DNA of 64,000 nucleotides from Microbacterium sp. XT11 (GTDB lineage Bacteria; Actinomycetota; Actinomycetes; Actinomycetales; Microbacteriaceae), in contig NZ_CP013859.1 in NCBI RefSeq assembly GCF_001513675.1, positions 1,551,081 to 1,615,080 on the forward strand, read 5' to 3'. Below the pieces are notes generated by a model. That model worked only from the letters and a program-made list of their open reading frames with translations. It was not told the DNA's origin and ran no database searches. Below are positions 42,240-50,043 of the stretch, piece after piece. A program made the translations under genes and the position numbers. The first letter of the stretch is position 1, and each line of letters opens with the position of its first letter.

Positions 42240-43375
42240 TGGACTGCCGCTGCCCACTTCTCGCCGAGGAGCTTGCCGGCGTCGGCGCTCTGCTGCTCCG
42301 TCGGGACGACCGTCTCGGACGGGACCTCCGGGAGCGCTGCGGCGAGCTCGGCGTCGATGGTGCCGGCATCCGTCATGGCCTCCATGCGCGCGGGGCGGGC
42401 GCCGCCCTTGAGCCACAGGTTCTGCACCTCGTCGCTGTAGAGGAATTCCTGCCACAGGCGAGCCGCTGCCGGGTGCGGAGCGTCCTTGTTGATGGCCTGG
42501 TTGTAGTACCCGGCGTACCCGGTGCCGTCGAGGACGACGACCTTCCAGTCCTTGTTGTCCTTCTGGTGGGCCGCGTTCAGGTAGTCCCAGTCGAAGACGA
42601 CCGGGGTCTCGCCGCTCGCGACGGTGGCCGTCGTCACATCGACCTTGAGCAGGTTTCCCGCCTTCTGCAGCTCGGCGAAGAAGTCGATGCCCGGCTGGAA
42701 GTCGTCGAGCGTGCCACCGGACTGCACGGTGGCGAGGCCGACGGCCGCGAAAGCCGCGCCGGCCTGCGTGGGGTCGCCGTTGATCGCCACGGCGCCCTTG
42801 TAGTCGGCGCCCAGAAGGTCGTCGAGGGAGGTCGGCTCGGGGAACTTCGACGAGTCGTAGCCGATCGACATGTACCCGCCGTAGTCGCCGACGAAGAGCC
42901 CGCTGGGCTCCTTGAGGGCGTCAGGGATCTCGTCCCACGTCTGCACCTTGTACGGAGCGAAGACGTCGGTGTTCTGCAGAGCGACGGTCAGCCCCAGGTC
43001 GAAGACGTCGGGCGCGGTGTCCAGCCCCTCGTTCGTCTTCGCTGCCTGGATCTCCTCGGCGCTGGAGACGTCGGGCGATGCCTCGTTGATCGTGATCTCC
43101 GGGTACTTCTCGGCGAAGAGGTCGAGGATCTCGCCGTAGTTGGCCCAGTCACGCGGCAGGGCGATGACGTTCAGCGCGCCCTCCGCCTTGGCCGCAGCCT
43201 CGAGGTCGGCGAACGTGCCGAAGTCGGCGACGGAGGTTGCGGATGCCGCATCGACGTCGCCGCCTGCGGCGGCGGAGGCGTCTCCGTCGGATGCGCAGCC
43301 AGTGAGGGCGAACGCGGCGGTGGCGGCGAGGGCGATGCCGGCGCCGAAGCGGGCGCGGCGGGGGAAGTGTGCCAT
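42236..43375 (-). CDS. ABC importer substrate-binding lipoprotein (polyamine/iron type), 379 aa
   Basis: Lipoprotein with lipobox LTGC (C27) and a type II solute-binding domain: LNVIALPRDWANYGEILDLF, DVFDLGLTVALQNTDVFAPY, GDYGGYMSIGYDSSKF, ETPVVFDWDYLNAAHQ. The pattern fits the SBP_bac_6/8 group that includes iron(III), spermidine/putrescine and 2-aminoethylphosphonate binders. No tyrosine pair diagnostic for iron can be called with confidence. First gene of the operon, with GAGAGGACC before the ATG. Confidence 0.88.
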   Translation of the reverse strand: MAHFPRRARFGAGIALAATAAFALTGCASDGDASAAAGGDVDAASATSVADFGTFADLEAAAKAEGALNVIALPRDWANYGEILDLFAEKYPEITINEASPDVSSAEEIQAAKTNEGLDTAPDVFDLGLTVALQNTDVFAPYKVQTWDEIPDALKEPSGLFVGDYGGYMSIGYDSSKFPEPTSLDDLLGADYKGAVAINGDPTQAGAAFAAVGLATVQSGGTLDDFQPGIDFFAELQKAGNLLKVDVTTATVASGETPVVFDWDYLNAAHQKDNKDWKVVVLDGTGYAGYYNQAINKDAPHPAAARLWQEFLYSDEVQNLWLKGGARPARMEAMTDAGTIDAELAAALPEVPSETVVPTEQQSADAGKLLGEKWAAAVQ

Positions 43376-43497
43376 GGGGGTCCTCTCGGTGTCCGGCCGG
43401 GTCAGCCGGGTCGGGTTGCGATCGGACGCTACGCGGCGTGGGTTACGCGGCGACCCGGTGGCGGTGAACGAGCGGTGACGGAGCGGTTGCGCGTCGG

Positions 43498-43523
43498 CAG
43501 ACGGGTGCCGCGGCATCCGTCTG
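43498..43523. promoter_or_regulatory. 26-bp near-palindrome upstream of the TauE/SafE gene
   Basis: CAGACGG...CCGTCTG arms around a TGCCGCGGCA core, with one G-T pair, 14 bp before the TauE/SafE start. In the divergent gap, so a possible operator; its core is the recurring GATGCCGCGGCATC-like palindrome. Confidence 0.4.
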
Positions 43524-43536
43524 ACATCCTGGAGGG

Positions 43537-44358
43537 ATGGATATCGGCGCACTCCTCGGTCTCGAGCATCTGACATGGGGAGTGCTGATCCTCGTGGTGG
43601 TGGCCGCCTTCGGCGCCGGCTGGATCGACGCGGTCGTCGGCGGCGGCGGACTGCTGCAGCTGCCGGCGCTGCTGCTCATCCCCGGGATAGCTCCGGTGCA
43701 GGCGCTGGCCACCAACAAGCTCGCGTCGGTGTTCGGCACCGCGACGAGCAGCGTCACCTATTACCGTCGAGCGAAGCCCGACATCCGCACGGCCATCCCG
43801 ATGGCGGCGATCGCGCTCGCCGGATCATTCGGCGGAGCGGCGGTCGCGACCGTGCTCCCGTCGGCCGCGTTCAAGCCGATCATCGTCGTCGCGCTGCTCG
43901 CCGTGGCGCTGTTCACGGCGTTCCGTCCGCAGCTCGGCGCCGCAACCCGACTGCGCTTCAGCGGTCACAAGCACCACATCATGGCCGGTGCGGCGGGGCT
44001 CGGCATCGGCTTCTACGACGGCATGATCGGACCGGGCACGGGCACCTTCCTCGTGATCGCCCTCGTCGCCCTGCTCGGCTACGACTTCCTGCAGGCGAGC
44101 GCGAAGGCCAAGATCGTCAACTTCGCCACCAACGCCGGAGCCCTCCTGCTCTTCATCCCGCACGGGTCGGTGCTGTGGCTGCTGGGCGGCATCCTCGCCG
44201 TCGCCAATGTCGCAGGGAGCTACCTGGGATCGCGCATGGCTGTCTCGCGCGGCGCCCGATTCATCCGGATCGTCTTCCTCGTCGTCGTCATCGCGCTGAT
44301 CGCGAAGCTCGGCGTCGACGTGTGGAACGAGAACATCGCGCCTGCACTCGCCGCCTGA
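43537..44358 (+). CDS. TauE/SafE (TSUP) family sulfite/sulfonate exporter-like permease, 273 aa
   Basis: Eight-helix membrane protein with an internal duplication. The signature GWIDAVVGGGGLLQLPALLL occurs in the first half, followed by NKLASVFGTATSSVTYY, and the second half has GFYDGMIGPGTGTFL and FATNAGALLLFI. Members export or import small organosulfur and sulfur oxyanions; the substrate is not determined here. GGAGGG directly before the ATG, with CATCCT 6 nt upstream, so it may be leaderless. Convergent with aspS. Confidence 0.92.
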   Translation: MDIGALLGLEHLTWGVLILVVVAAFGAGWIDAVVGGGGLLQLPALLLIPGIAPVQALATNKLASVFGTATSSVTYYRRAKPDIRTAIPMAAIALAGSFGGAAVATVLPSAAFKPIIVVALLAVALFTAFRPQLGAATRLRFSGHKHHIMAGAAGLGIGFYDGMIGPGTGTFLVIALVALLGYDFLQASAKAKIVNFATNAGALLLFIPHGSVLWLLGGILAVANVAGSYLGSRMAVSRGARFIRIVFLVVVIALIAKLGVDVWNENIAPALAA

Positions 44359-44425
44359 GGTCTGCCCCTCCGCTTGCCGGCTCCGGATGCCGGCTCCCGC
44401 CCTGCGACGTCGAGACCCCCACCTG

Positions 44426-44463
44426 TCGCCGAGACCTGCGGGTATACCCGCAGGTCTCGGCGA
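44426..44463. terminator. 38-bp perfect palindrome (bidirectional terminator)
   Basis: Exact inverted repeat without a loop, half-site TCGCCGAGACCTGCGGGTA. It lies in the gap between the convergent TauE/SafE and aspS genes, 16 bp from the aspS stop. A hairpin forms on either RNA, so it probably ends both transcripts. Confidence 0.7.
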
Positions 44464-44478
44464 GAGGAGAGAGACGGG

Positions 44479-46260
44479 TCAGACCTCGGCGGAGTCCGGC
44501 ACGGCATCCACTCCGGCCTCCTTGCGCTGCTCGGCCGTGATCGGCGCGGGCGCGGAGGTCAGCGGATCGAAGCCGTTGCCCGACTTCGGGAAGGCGATGA
44601 CATCGCGGATCGACTCGGTCTTCGACAGGTGCTGCAGCACCCGGTCCATGCCGAGGGCGATGCCGCCGTGCGGCGGTGCGCCGAACTTGAACGCGTCGAG
44701 CAGGAAGCCGAACTGCTCCTGCGCGACCTCGTCGCTGATGCCCATGACCTCGAACACGCGCTTCTGGATGTCCTCGCGGTGGATGCGGATCGAGCCGCCG
44801 CCGAGCTCCGAGCCGTTGCACACGATGTCGTACGCGTAGGCGAGAGCCGAGCCGGGGTCGGTGTCGAACGTGTCCTCGAACTCCGGCTTGGGGCCGGTGA
44901 ACGCGTGGTGCACGGCCGTCCATGCGCCTGCTCCCACGGCCACGTCGCCCGACGCCACGGCATCCGCTGCGGGCTCGAACATCGGAGCGTCGACGACCCA
45001 CGTGAACGCGAACTCGTCCGGGTTCAGGTAGCCGAGGCGGCGGCCGATCTCCACGCGCGCGGCGCCGAGGAGCGCTCGGCTCTCCTTCGCGGATCCGGCG
45101 GCGAAGAACACGCAGTCGCCCGGCTCAGCGCCGACGAACTCCGCGAGGCCGGCCTGCTCGGTCTCGGACAGGTTCTTCGCGGCGGGTCCGCCGAGCGACC
45201 CGTCCTCGTTGAACAGCACGTACGCCAGTCCGCGGGCCCCGCGCTGCTTGGCCCAGTCCTGCCACGCGTCGAGCTGCTTGCGCGGCTGCGAAGCGCCGCC
45301 CGGCATCCGCACCGCACCGACGTACTCGGACTGGAACACTCGGAACGGCGTGTTCGCGAAGTACTCCGTCGCGTCGACGAGCTCGAGCCCGAAACGCAGG
45401 TCGGGCTTGTCGGAGCCGTATTTCGCCATGGCGTCGGCGTAGGTGATGCGCGGCAGCGGGGTCTGCACCTCGACGCCGATGGTCTTCCACATCGCGACGA
45501 TGAGGCGCTCCATGAGGGCGATGACGTCCTCCTGGTCGACGAAGCTCATCTCGATGTCGAGCTGCGTGAACTCGGGCTGGCGGTCGGCGCGGAAGTCCTC
45601 GTCGCGGTAGCACCGCGCGATCTGGAAGTACTTCTCGATGCCGCCGACCATGAGCAGCTGCTTGAACAGCTGCGGCGACTGCGGGAGGGCGTACCAGCTG
45701 CCGGGGTGCAGGCGAGCGGGCACGACGAAGTCGCGGGCGCCCTCGGGCGTCGAACGCGTGAGCGTCGGCGTCTCGACCTCGGTGAAGCCGTCGTCGTGCA
45801 GCACGTCGCGGATGGCCTTGTACACGTCGGAGCGCAGACGGAGAGCGGATGCCGCGGCCGGACGGCGCAGGTCGAGGTAACGGTACTTGAGCCGCACCTC
45901 CTCGCCGACGTTCTCGGTGTCGGCCAGCGCTGTCGAGACCTGGAACGGCAGCGGCGCTGACTCGTTGAGCACCACGACGTCGGTCGCGATGAGCTCGATC
46001 TCCCCGGTCGGCAGGTTCGGGTTCTCGTTGCCATCGGGGCGGCGCGACACCTCACCGGTGACCTTGAGGACGAACTCGTTGCGCAGCGGGTGGGCCACCT
46101 CTTCGTCGCGGATGACGACCTGGGCGATGCCCGACTCGTCGCGCAGATCGATGAACGCCACGCCTCCGTGATCGCGACGACGATCGACCCAGCCCGTGAG
46201 GGTGACGGTCTGACCGATGTGCTCGGCTCGCAGGGAGCCGGCGGAGTGTGTGCGCAGCAC
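44479..46260 (-). CDS. aspS: Aspartyl-tRNA synthetase, 593 aa
   Basis: Class IIb synthetase of bacterial length. The N-terminal OB anticodon-binding domain starts [21 protein letters not shown]. Class II motif 2 is [21 protein letters not shown], the bacterial GAD insertion occupies the middle, and motif 3 is [14 protein letters not shown] start at 46260. The ribosome-binding site AGGAGGA is part of a small GGAGG-ATT-CCTCC hairpin immediately upstream, which could affect initiation. A -10-like TAGAAT lies about 40 bp upstream. Whether it is the discriminating or non-discriminating type is not decided. Confidence 0.97.
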   Translation of the reverse strand: MLRTHSAGSLRAEHIGQTVTLTGWVDRRRDHGGVAFIDLRDESGIAQVVIRDEEVAHPLRNEFVLKVTGEVSRRPDGNENPNLPTGEIELIATDVVVLNESAPLPFQVSTALADTENVGEEVRLKYRYLDLRRPAAASALRLRSDVYKAIRDVLHDDGFTEVETPTLTRSTPEGARDFVVPARLHPGSWYALPQSPQLFKQLLMVGGIEKYFQIARCYRDEDFRADRQPEFTQLDIEMSFVDQEDVIALMERLIVAMWKTIGVEVQTPLPRITYADAMAKYGSDKPDLRFGLELVDATEYFANTPFRVFQSEYVGAVRMPGGASQPRKQLDAWQDWAKQRGARGLAYVLFNEDGSLGGPAAKNLSETEQAGLAEFVGAEPGDCVFFAAGSAKESRALLGAARVEIGRRLGYLNPDEFAFTWVVDAPMFEPAADAVASGDVAVGAGAWTAVHHAFTGPKPEFEDTFDTDPGSALAYAYDIVCNGSELGGGSIRIHREDIQKRVFEVMGISDEVAQEQFGFLLDAFKFGAPPHGGIALGMDRVLQHLSKTESIRDVIAFPKSGNGFDPLTSAPAPITAEQRKEAGVDAVPDSAEV

Positions 46261-46273
46261 GGAGGATTCCTCC
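46261..46273 (-). promoter_or_regulatory. aspS ribosome-binding site inside a small hairpin
   Basis: GGAGGATTCCTCC directly abuts the aspS GTG. Read on the minus strand, the SD sequence GGAGG pairs with CCTCC over a 3-nt loop. Confidence 0.45.
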
Positions 46274-46320
46274 TGATCTGAGAAATGACGGTTCCGCCCA
46301 TTCTACGGTGGCGGCAGGAG

Positions 46321-46360
46321 CGTCTCCGTCGGCGCGAGATCGTCTCCGTCGGCGCGAGGT
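46321..46360. repeat. 20-bp tandem duplication
   Basis: Two head-to-tail copies of CGTCTCCGTCGGCGCGAGRT, differing at one base, in the divergent gap between aspS and the histidine phosphatase gene. Confidence 0.75.
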
Positions 46361-46394
46361 CAGTAGGATCGCGGGGGACGAAAGGGGCCAGAGG

Positions 46395-47018
46395 ATGCCG
46401 GCATCCCGATTGCATCTCGTGCGTCACGGCGAGGTGCACAACCCCGACCGCGTGCTCTACGGACGCCTTCCGCACTATCACCTCAGCGAGGCGGGGCGTC
46501 GGATGGCGTCGGCCGCTGCCGAGCACGTCGCCGCGCTCGGCCGTCCGGTCACGTCGCTGCGCTGCTCGCCGCTCGAGCGCACACAGGAGTCCGCGGCGCC
46601 GTTCGCGGAGAGGTTCGGGCTGACCCCGGAGATCGACGAGCGCGTGATCGAGCCCACCAACGTGTTCGAGGGGACGCGCATGCGGCGCTCGCTCATGAAC
46701 CCGCTGAACTGGTGGCACCTGCGCCAGCCCTCCGTGCCGAGCTGGGGTGAGGCGTACGCGTCGATCGCCGAGCGGATGCTGAGCGCGATGGACGAGGCGT
46801 GGGACGACGCCCCCGACGGCGACGCCGTGATCGTGTCGCACCAGGCGCCCATCTGGATCACGCACCTGCGGGTCGCCGGACTCCCGCTGCGTCACGATCC
46901 GCGCTCCCGGCGCTGCGCGCTGTCGAGCGTGACATCGTTCGAGCGCGTGGGTGACGTGTGGCGCGAGGTCGACTACGCCGAGCCGGCTGCGGGCGGCATC
47001 GACCTCGGCGCGGTCTGA
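46395..47018 (+). CDS. Histidine phosphatase (phosphoglycerate mutase-like), 207 aa
   Basis: The catalytic phosphohistidine motif LVRHGEVHNPDRVLYGR is at the N-terminus, the second-site SPLERTQESA in the middle, and the C-terminal catalytic His in VIVSHQAPIWI. These are the two-His-two-Arg sites of the branch-1 family. An insertion (MRRSLMNPLNWWHLRQPSVP) typical of actinobacterial members is present. GAGG site before ATG 46395. Substrate unknown. Confidence 0.92.
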   Translation: MPASRLHLVRHGEVHNPDRVLYGRLPHYHLSEAGRRMASAAAEHVAALGRPVTSLRCSPLERTQESAAPFAERFGLTPEIDERVIEPTNVFEGTRMRRSLMNPLNWWHLRQPSVPSWGEAYASIAERMLSAMDEAWDDAPDGDAVIVSHQAPIWITHLRVAGLPLRHDPRSRRCALSSVTSFERVGDVWREVDYAEPAAGGIDLGAV

Positions 47019-47033
47019 CGGGCCTGTCGGGGT

Positions 47034-47092
47034 TTCGAGTCGCATGAATTGCCCTCTCCGGGCCGGAATCGGGGCAAATCATGCGACTCGAA
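47034..47092. repeat. 59-bp palindromic repeat, copy 1
   Basis: Arms TTCGAGTCGCATGAATTGCC and GGCAAATCATGCGACTCGAA enclose a GC-rich centre. It fills the gap between the convergent phosphatase and TrxB-like genes, starting 15 bp after the phosphatase stop. A second copy of the same length occurs at 48488. The hairpin would end transcripts from both sides. Confidence 0.8.
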
Positions 47093-47102
47093 GTTGCGGG
47101 CG

Positions 47103-48008
47103 TCAGCTGCCCATGAGCGACTGCACCATGCCGACGGCCGCGAGTTGACCGGCTGCGGCCGCCGCGATCACCGACGCCATCGGTCCCGGCAGGGCAGCGC
47201 GATGCGCGAGGTCGCCCGCCGCCGAGACCCCCAGCACCGAGGTGCGGCCGAAGTCGTCGATCTCCACGGCCCCCGACGGCAGCATCCGCAGTCCGAGCTG
47301 CTCGGCGAACGGGGCTCGCTGGCGCAGGGTCCCCGAGGCCACGAAGACGCCGGCGACCTCGGACGTGCCGTCGTCCGTCACGACCGACACGCCTCCGGAT
47401 GCCGCGTCAGCCACCTCGCGGACGGGACTGTCGCTGACGCGCGCGCCCGCGACCTCGAGTGCTCGCCGCTCGTCGTCGGTGTACGTCGTGCCGATCGGGA
47501 AAGCGGTGATCGACGAGGCGATGCGCCCGAGCAGGCCGAGAAGATGACCGGCCCGCTCGGCCGCGCCCAGCACGGCGATGGGCTTGTCTGCGTGCTCGTG
47601 ACCGTCGCAGAACGGGCAGCTGAAGGCCTTCACACCCCACAGGGCGCCCAGTCCCGGCACGTCGGGGAGGTCGTCGGCCATCCCGGTGGCGAGGATGAGG
47701 CGTCTGGCGATGGCGGTCGTGCCGTCGGCGAGGCGCACTGCGAACTGCCCCTCCGCCTCCGCAGAGACGTGCTCGGCGGCGAGCGACCGGACCTCGATGC
47801 CGGCGTACTCCGAGAGCTGAGCCCTGGCGGTCTCGCGGAACACCGAGGGCGGTGTGCCGTCGTTGGCGATCACGTTGTGCATGTGCAGCACGGTGCCGTT
47901 GCGGTACTCGCCGGAGTCGAGCAGCAGCGCCGAGCGGTGCATACGGCCGAGGGTCAGGGCGGCCTGTAATCCTGCGGGTCCTCCGCCGATGATGATGACG
48001 TCGTGCAT
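47103..48008 (-). CDS. TrxB-like NAD(P)/FAD-dependent disulfide oxidoreductase, 301 aa
   Basis: Thioredoxin-reductase-fold flavoprotein: FAD motif IIGGGPAGLQAAL (6-18), redox-active CPFC (C131, C134) in SCPFCDGHE, an NADPH-binding segment AVLGAAERAGHLL, and the closing AGDLAHRAALPGPMASVIAAAAAGQLAA (in part). Compared with classical thioredoxin reductase the CATC motif is CPFC and there is a GHE after it, a pattern of TrxR-like proteins of unknown partner. Ribosome-binding site GGAAGGA. Divergent from a MerR regulator that likely controls it. Confidence 0.88.
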   Translation of the reverse strand: MHDVIIIGGGPAGLQAALTLGRMHRSALLLDSGEYRNGTVLHMHNVIANDGTPPSVFRETARAQLSEYAGIEVRSLAAEHVSAEAEGQFAVRLADGTTAIARRLILATGMADDLPDVPGLGALWGVKAFSCPFCDGHEHADKPIAVLGAAERAGHLLGLLGRIASSITAFPIGTTYTDDERRALEVAGARVSDSPVREVADAASGGVSVVTDDGTSEVAGVFVASGTLRQRAPFAEQLGLRMLPSGAVEIDDFGRTSVLGVSAAGDLAHRAALPGPMASVIAAAAAGQLAAVGMVQSLMGS

Positions 48009-48049
48009 GTGCGTCCTTCCGTCGATGGGTTGCGTTCGTGCTCAGTCTG

Positions 48050-48073
48050 TGACTTCATGTCGACATGAAGTCA
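48050..48073. promoter_or_regulatory. 24-bp perfect palindrome overlapping the MerR-family start codon
   Basis: Half-site TGACTTCATGTC followed by its exact complement. MerR proteins bind such dyads in spacers of target promoters; here the dyad lies in the divergent gap and includes the MerR ATG (48065). It is the likely operator for both the regulator and the TrxB-like gene, with autorepression by covering its own start. Confidence 0.75.
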
Positions 48074-48469
48074 AGCGACCAGCATCCGTGGTCCGTCGGC
48101 GACGTCGCCGCCCGATTCGACCTGCCGACCAACGTGCTGCGGCACTGGGAATCCGTCGGCCTGCTGCGGCCCGCACGGGATGCCGCGGGGAGGCGCCGAT
48201 ACGGCGAAGACGACATCGTGCGCATCGCGGTGATCCAGCGCAGCAAGGCCGCGGGCATGAGCCTCGAGCAGATCGGCGTGCTGCTCGACGACGGAAGCGC
48301 GGGGCGCCACCAGGTCTTGCAGGCGCATCTCGACGAGCTCGACCGGCGCATGGACGAGATGAGGCGCTCACGAGCGATGACGGAGCACGCCATGAGGTGC
48401 CGGTCGCACGACATCGCCACGTGTCCGAGGTTCCGCGCCGGGGTGGCCGACGTGCTCGCCCGGTTCTGA
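48065..48469 (+). CDS. MerR-family transcriptional regulator, 134 aa
   Basis: N-terminal MerR HTH: WSVGDVAARFDLPTNVLRHWESVGLLRPARDAAGRRRYGEDDIVRI (in part), then a helical dimerisation segment LDELDRRMDEMRRSRAM. The C-terminus has two Cys (about C118 and C123: MRCRSHDIATCPRF), which might sense metal or redox; that would fit control of the divergent disulfide reductase. There is no Shine-Dalgarno site, so the ATG is probably leaderless or the start differs. Confidence 0.9.
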   Translation: MKSSDQHPWSVGDVAARFDLPTNVLRHWESVGLLRPARDAAGRRRYGEDDIVRIAVIQRSKAAGMSLEQIGVLLDDGSAGRHQVLQAHLDELDRRMDEMRRSRAMTEHAMRCRSHDIATCPRFRAGVADVLARF

Positions 48470-48487
48470 GGAGCCTCCCCGACGTCG

Positions 48488-48546
48488 TTCGAGTCGCACG
48501 AATTGCCCCGAAAAGGCCGAAAACAGGGCGAATCATGCGACTCGAA
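48488..48546. repeat. 59-bp palindromic repeat, copy 2
   Basis: Same arms as copy 1 (TTCGAGTCGCACGAATTGCC ... GCGAATCATGCGACTCGAA), exactly the same length, but a different centre. It starts 18 bp after the MerR-family stop and lies before the cytochrome c maturation operon. Confidence 0.8.
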
Positions 48547-48599
48547 AGCGTGGGAGACGCCCGGCCCACGCATAGGAACCCCTGCGTAAGCTGGAAGGC

Positions 48600-49250
48600 G
48601 TGCCACTCGCCTCGACGGTTCGTCCGATCCGCAGCGGCCGCCGCTCCTGCATCCGCCTCCGTCGCGGTGCGGTCGGAGTCGCGCTCGCTGCGGTGTTCGC
48701 CGTCGGTCTGAGCGCCTGCGCCCCCGACCCGGTGAGCGAGTCGTTCCTCAGCGGGGAGAACACCGGCTACGTCGCCGCCGACGGCGCGATCACCGAGATC
48801 CCGGTCGCCGAGCGCGGCGAGCCCGTCGAATTCGGCGGCGTCACCGAATCCGGAGACGCGTTCGACAGCGACGACATCGCCGGACAGGTCGCGGTCGTCA
48901 ACTTCTGGTACGCCGGCTGCGCCCCGTGCCGCGTGGAGGCGGGGGCGCTCGAAGAGGTCTGGCAGAAGTTCGAGGGCCAGGGGGTGTCGTTCATCGGCGT
49001 CAACACCCGCGACCAGCCCGACACCGCGAAGGCCTTCTCGCAGGAGTACGGCGTCACGTACCCGAGCCTCATCGACGTCGACACGGCGGAGGCCAAGCTC
49101 GCGTTCGCCGCGGCCGTTCCGATCCAGGCGACGCCGACCACGCTCGTGCTCGACAAGCAGGGCAGGGTCGCCGCCCGCATCATCGGTCCGATCGACGGTC
49201 CGTCGATCCTCTCGACGCTCGTCAAGGACGCGCTGGCGGAGGACTCGTGA
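48600..49250 (+). CDS. TlpA/ResA-like thiol-disulfide oxidoreductase, lipoprotein, 216 aa
   Basis: Membrane-anchored thioredoxin-fold protein that would keep apocytochrome c cysteines reduced for heme attachment. Signal region with lipobox LSAC (C40), active site CAPC (C107, C110) in FWYAGCAPCR, and the cis-Pro segment QATPTTLVLDKQG. GTG 48600 is preceded by TAAGCT 7 nt upstream (leaderless). First of four genes for system II cytochrome c maturation: TlpA/ResA, CcdA, ResB, CcsB. Confidence 0.92.
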   Translation: MPLASTVRPIRSGRRSCIRLRRGAVGVALAAVFAVGLSACAPDPVSESFLSGENTGYVAADGAITEIPVAERGEPVEFGGVTESGDAFDSDDIAGQVAVVNFWYAGCAPCRVEAGALEEVWQKFEGQGVSFIGVNTRDQPDTAKAFSQEYGVTYPSLIDVDTAEAKLAFAAAVPIQATPTTLVLDKQGRVAARIIGPIDGPSILSTLVKDALAEDS

Positions 49251-49266
49251 GCCCCGCGGGTGCCTC

Positions 49267-50043
49267 ATGAGCCCCGAAGCCATCATCAACTCGGGAGCGC
49301 TGTGGCTGGCGATCCCGGTCGCGATGCTCGCCGGGCTGATCTCCTTCCTCTCGCCGTGCGTGCTCCCGCTCGTCCCCGGCTACCTCGGGTTCCTCGGCGG
49401 CGCCGTGTCGCCGCGGCCGTCAGTCGCGGCCGCGCCGTCAGCAGGGACCGTGCCGACCGCCCCGGGGCGCGGACGTCTCGTGCTCGGGGTGCTGCTGTTC
49501 ATCCTGGGATTCAGCGTGGTGTTCGTCGCCATCACGGCTCTCGGCGGTGCGGCGAACGTGTTCCTCATCCGCTGGGGCGACCTCATCACGCGCGTCCTGG
49601 GCGCCGTGATCGTGCTCATGGGCCTCGTGTTCCTCGGCTTCTTCGGCTTCGCGCAGCGCGAGCTGCGGTTCCACGTCGACGCGAAGTACGGGGTCATCGG
49701 GGCACCGCTGCTCGGCGTCGCCCTCGGCATCGGATGGGCGCCATGCCTCGGCCCGACCCTCACGGCGATCTTCGCGCTGTCGTTCAACGCGGGCGATCCG
49801 GTGCGCGCCGGGTTCCTCGGCCTGGCGTACTCGCTCGGCCTCGGCATCCCGTTCCTGCTCGTCGCGCTCGGGTTCGGCTGGGCCGCGCGGGCGATCGGCT
49901 TCCTGCGCCGTCACATCCGGGTCGTCAACATCATCGGCGGGGGGCTGCTGATCGTGCTGGGGCTGCTCATGGTGACGGGTCTGTGGACAGACATCATGTC
50001 TCGACTGACGGCGGTGATGAACAGTGTCCTCCTCCCACTCTGA
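49267..50043 (+). CDS. ccdA: Cytochrome c biogenesis transmembrane protein CcdA, 258 aa
   Basis: Six-helix membrane reductant carrier that moves electrons from cytosolic thioredoxin to the extracytoplasmic TlpA/ResA protein. The two redox cysteines are in SFLSPCVLPLVPGYLGFLGG (C31) and in GWAPCLGPTL (about C160). ATG 49267 follows the TlpA stop by 16 bp. Overlaps ResB by 20 bp if the first ResB start is used. Confidence 0.94.
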   Translation: MSPEAIINSGALWLAIPVAMLAGLISFLSPCVLPLVPGYLGFLGGAVSPRPSVAAAPSAGTVPTAPGRGRLVLGVLLFILGFSVVFVAITALGGAANVFLIRWGDLITRVLGAVIVLMGLVFLGFFGFAQRELRFHVDAKYGVIGAPLLGVALGIGWAPCLGPTLTAIFALSFNAGDPVRAGFLGLAYSLGLGIPFLLVALGFGWAARAIGFLRRHIRVVNIIGGGLLIVLGLLMVTGLWTDIMSRLTAVMNSVLLPL

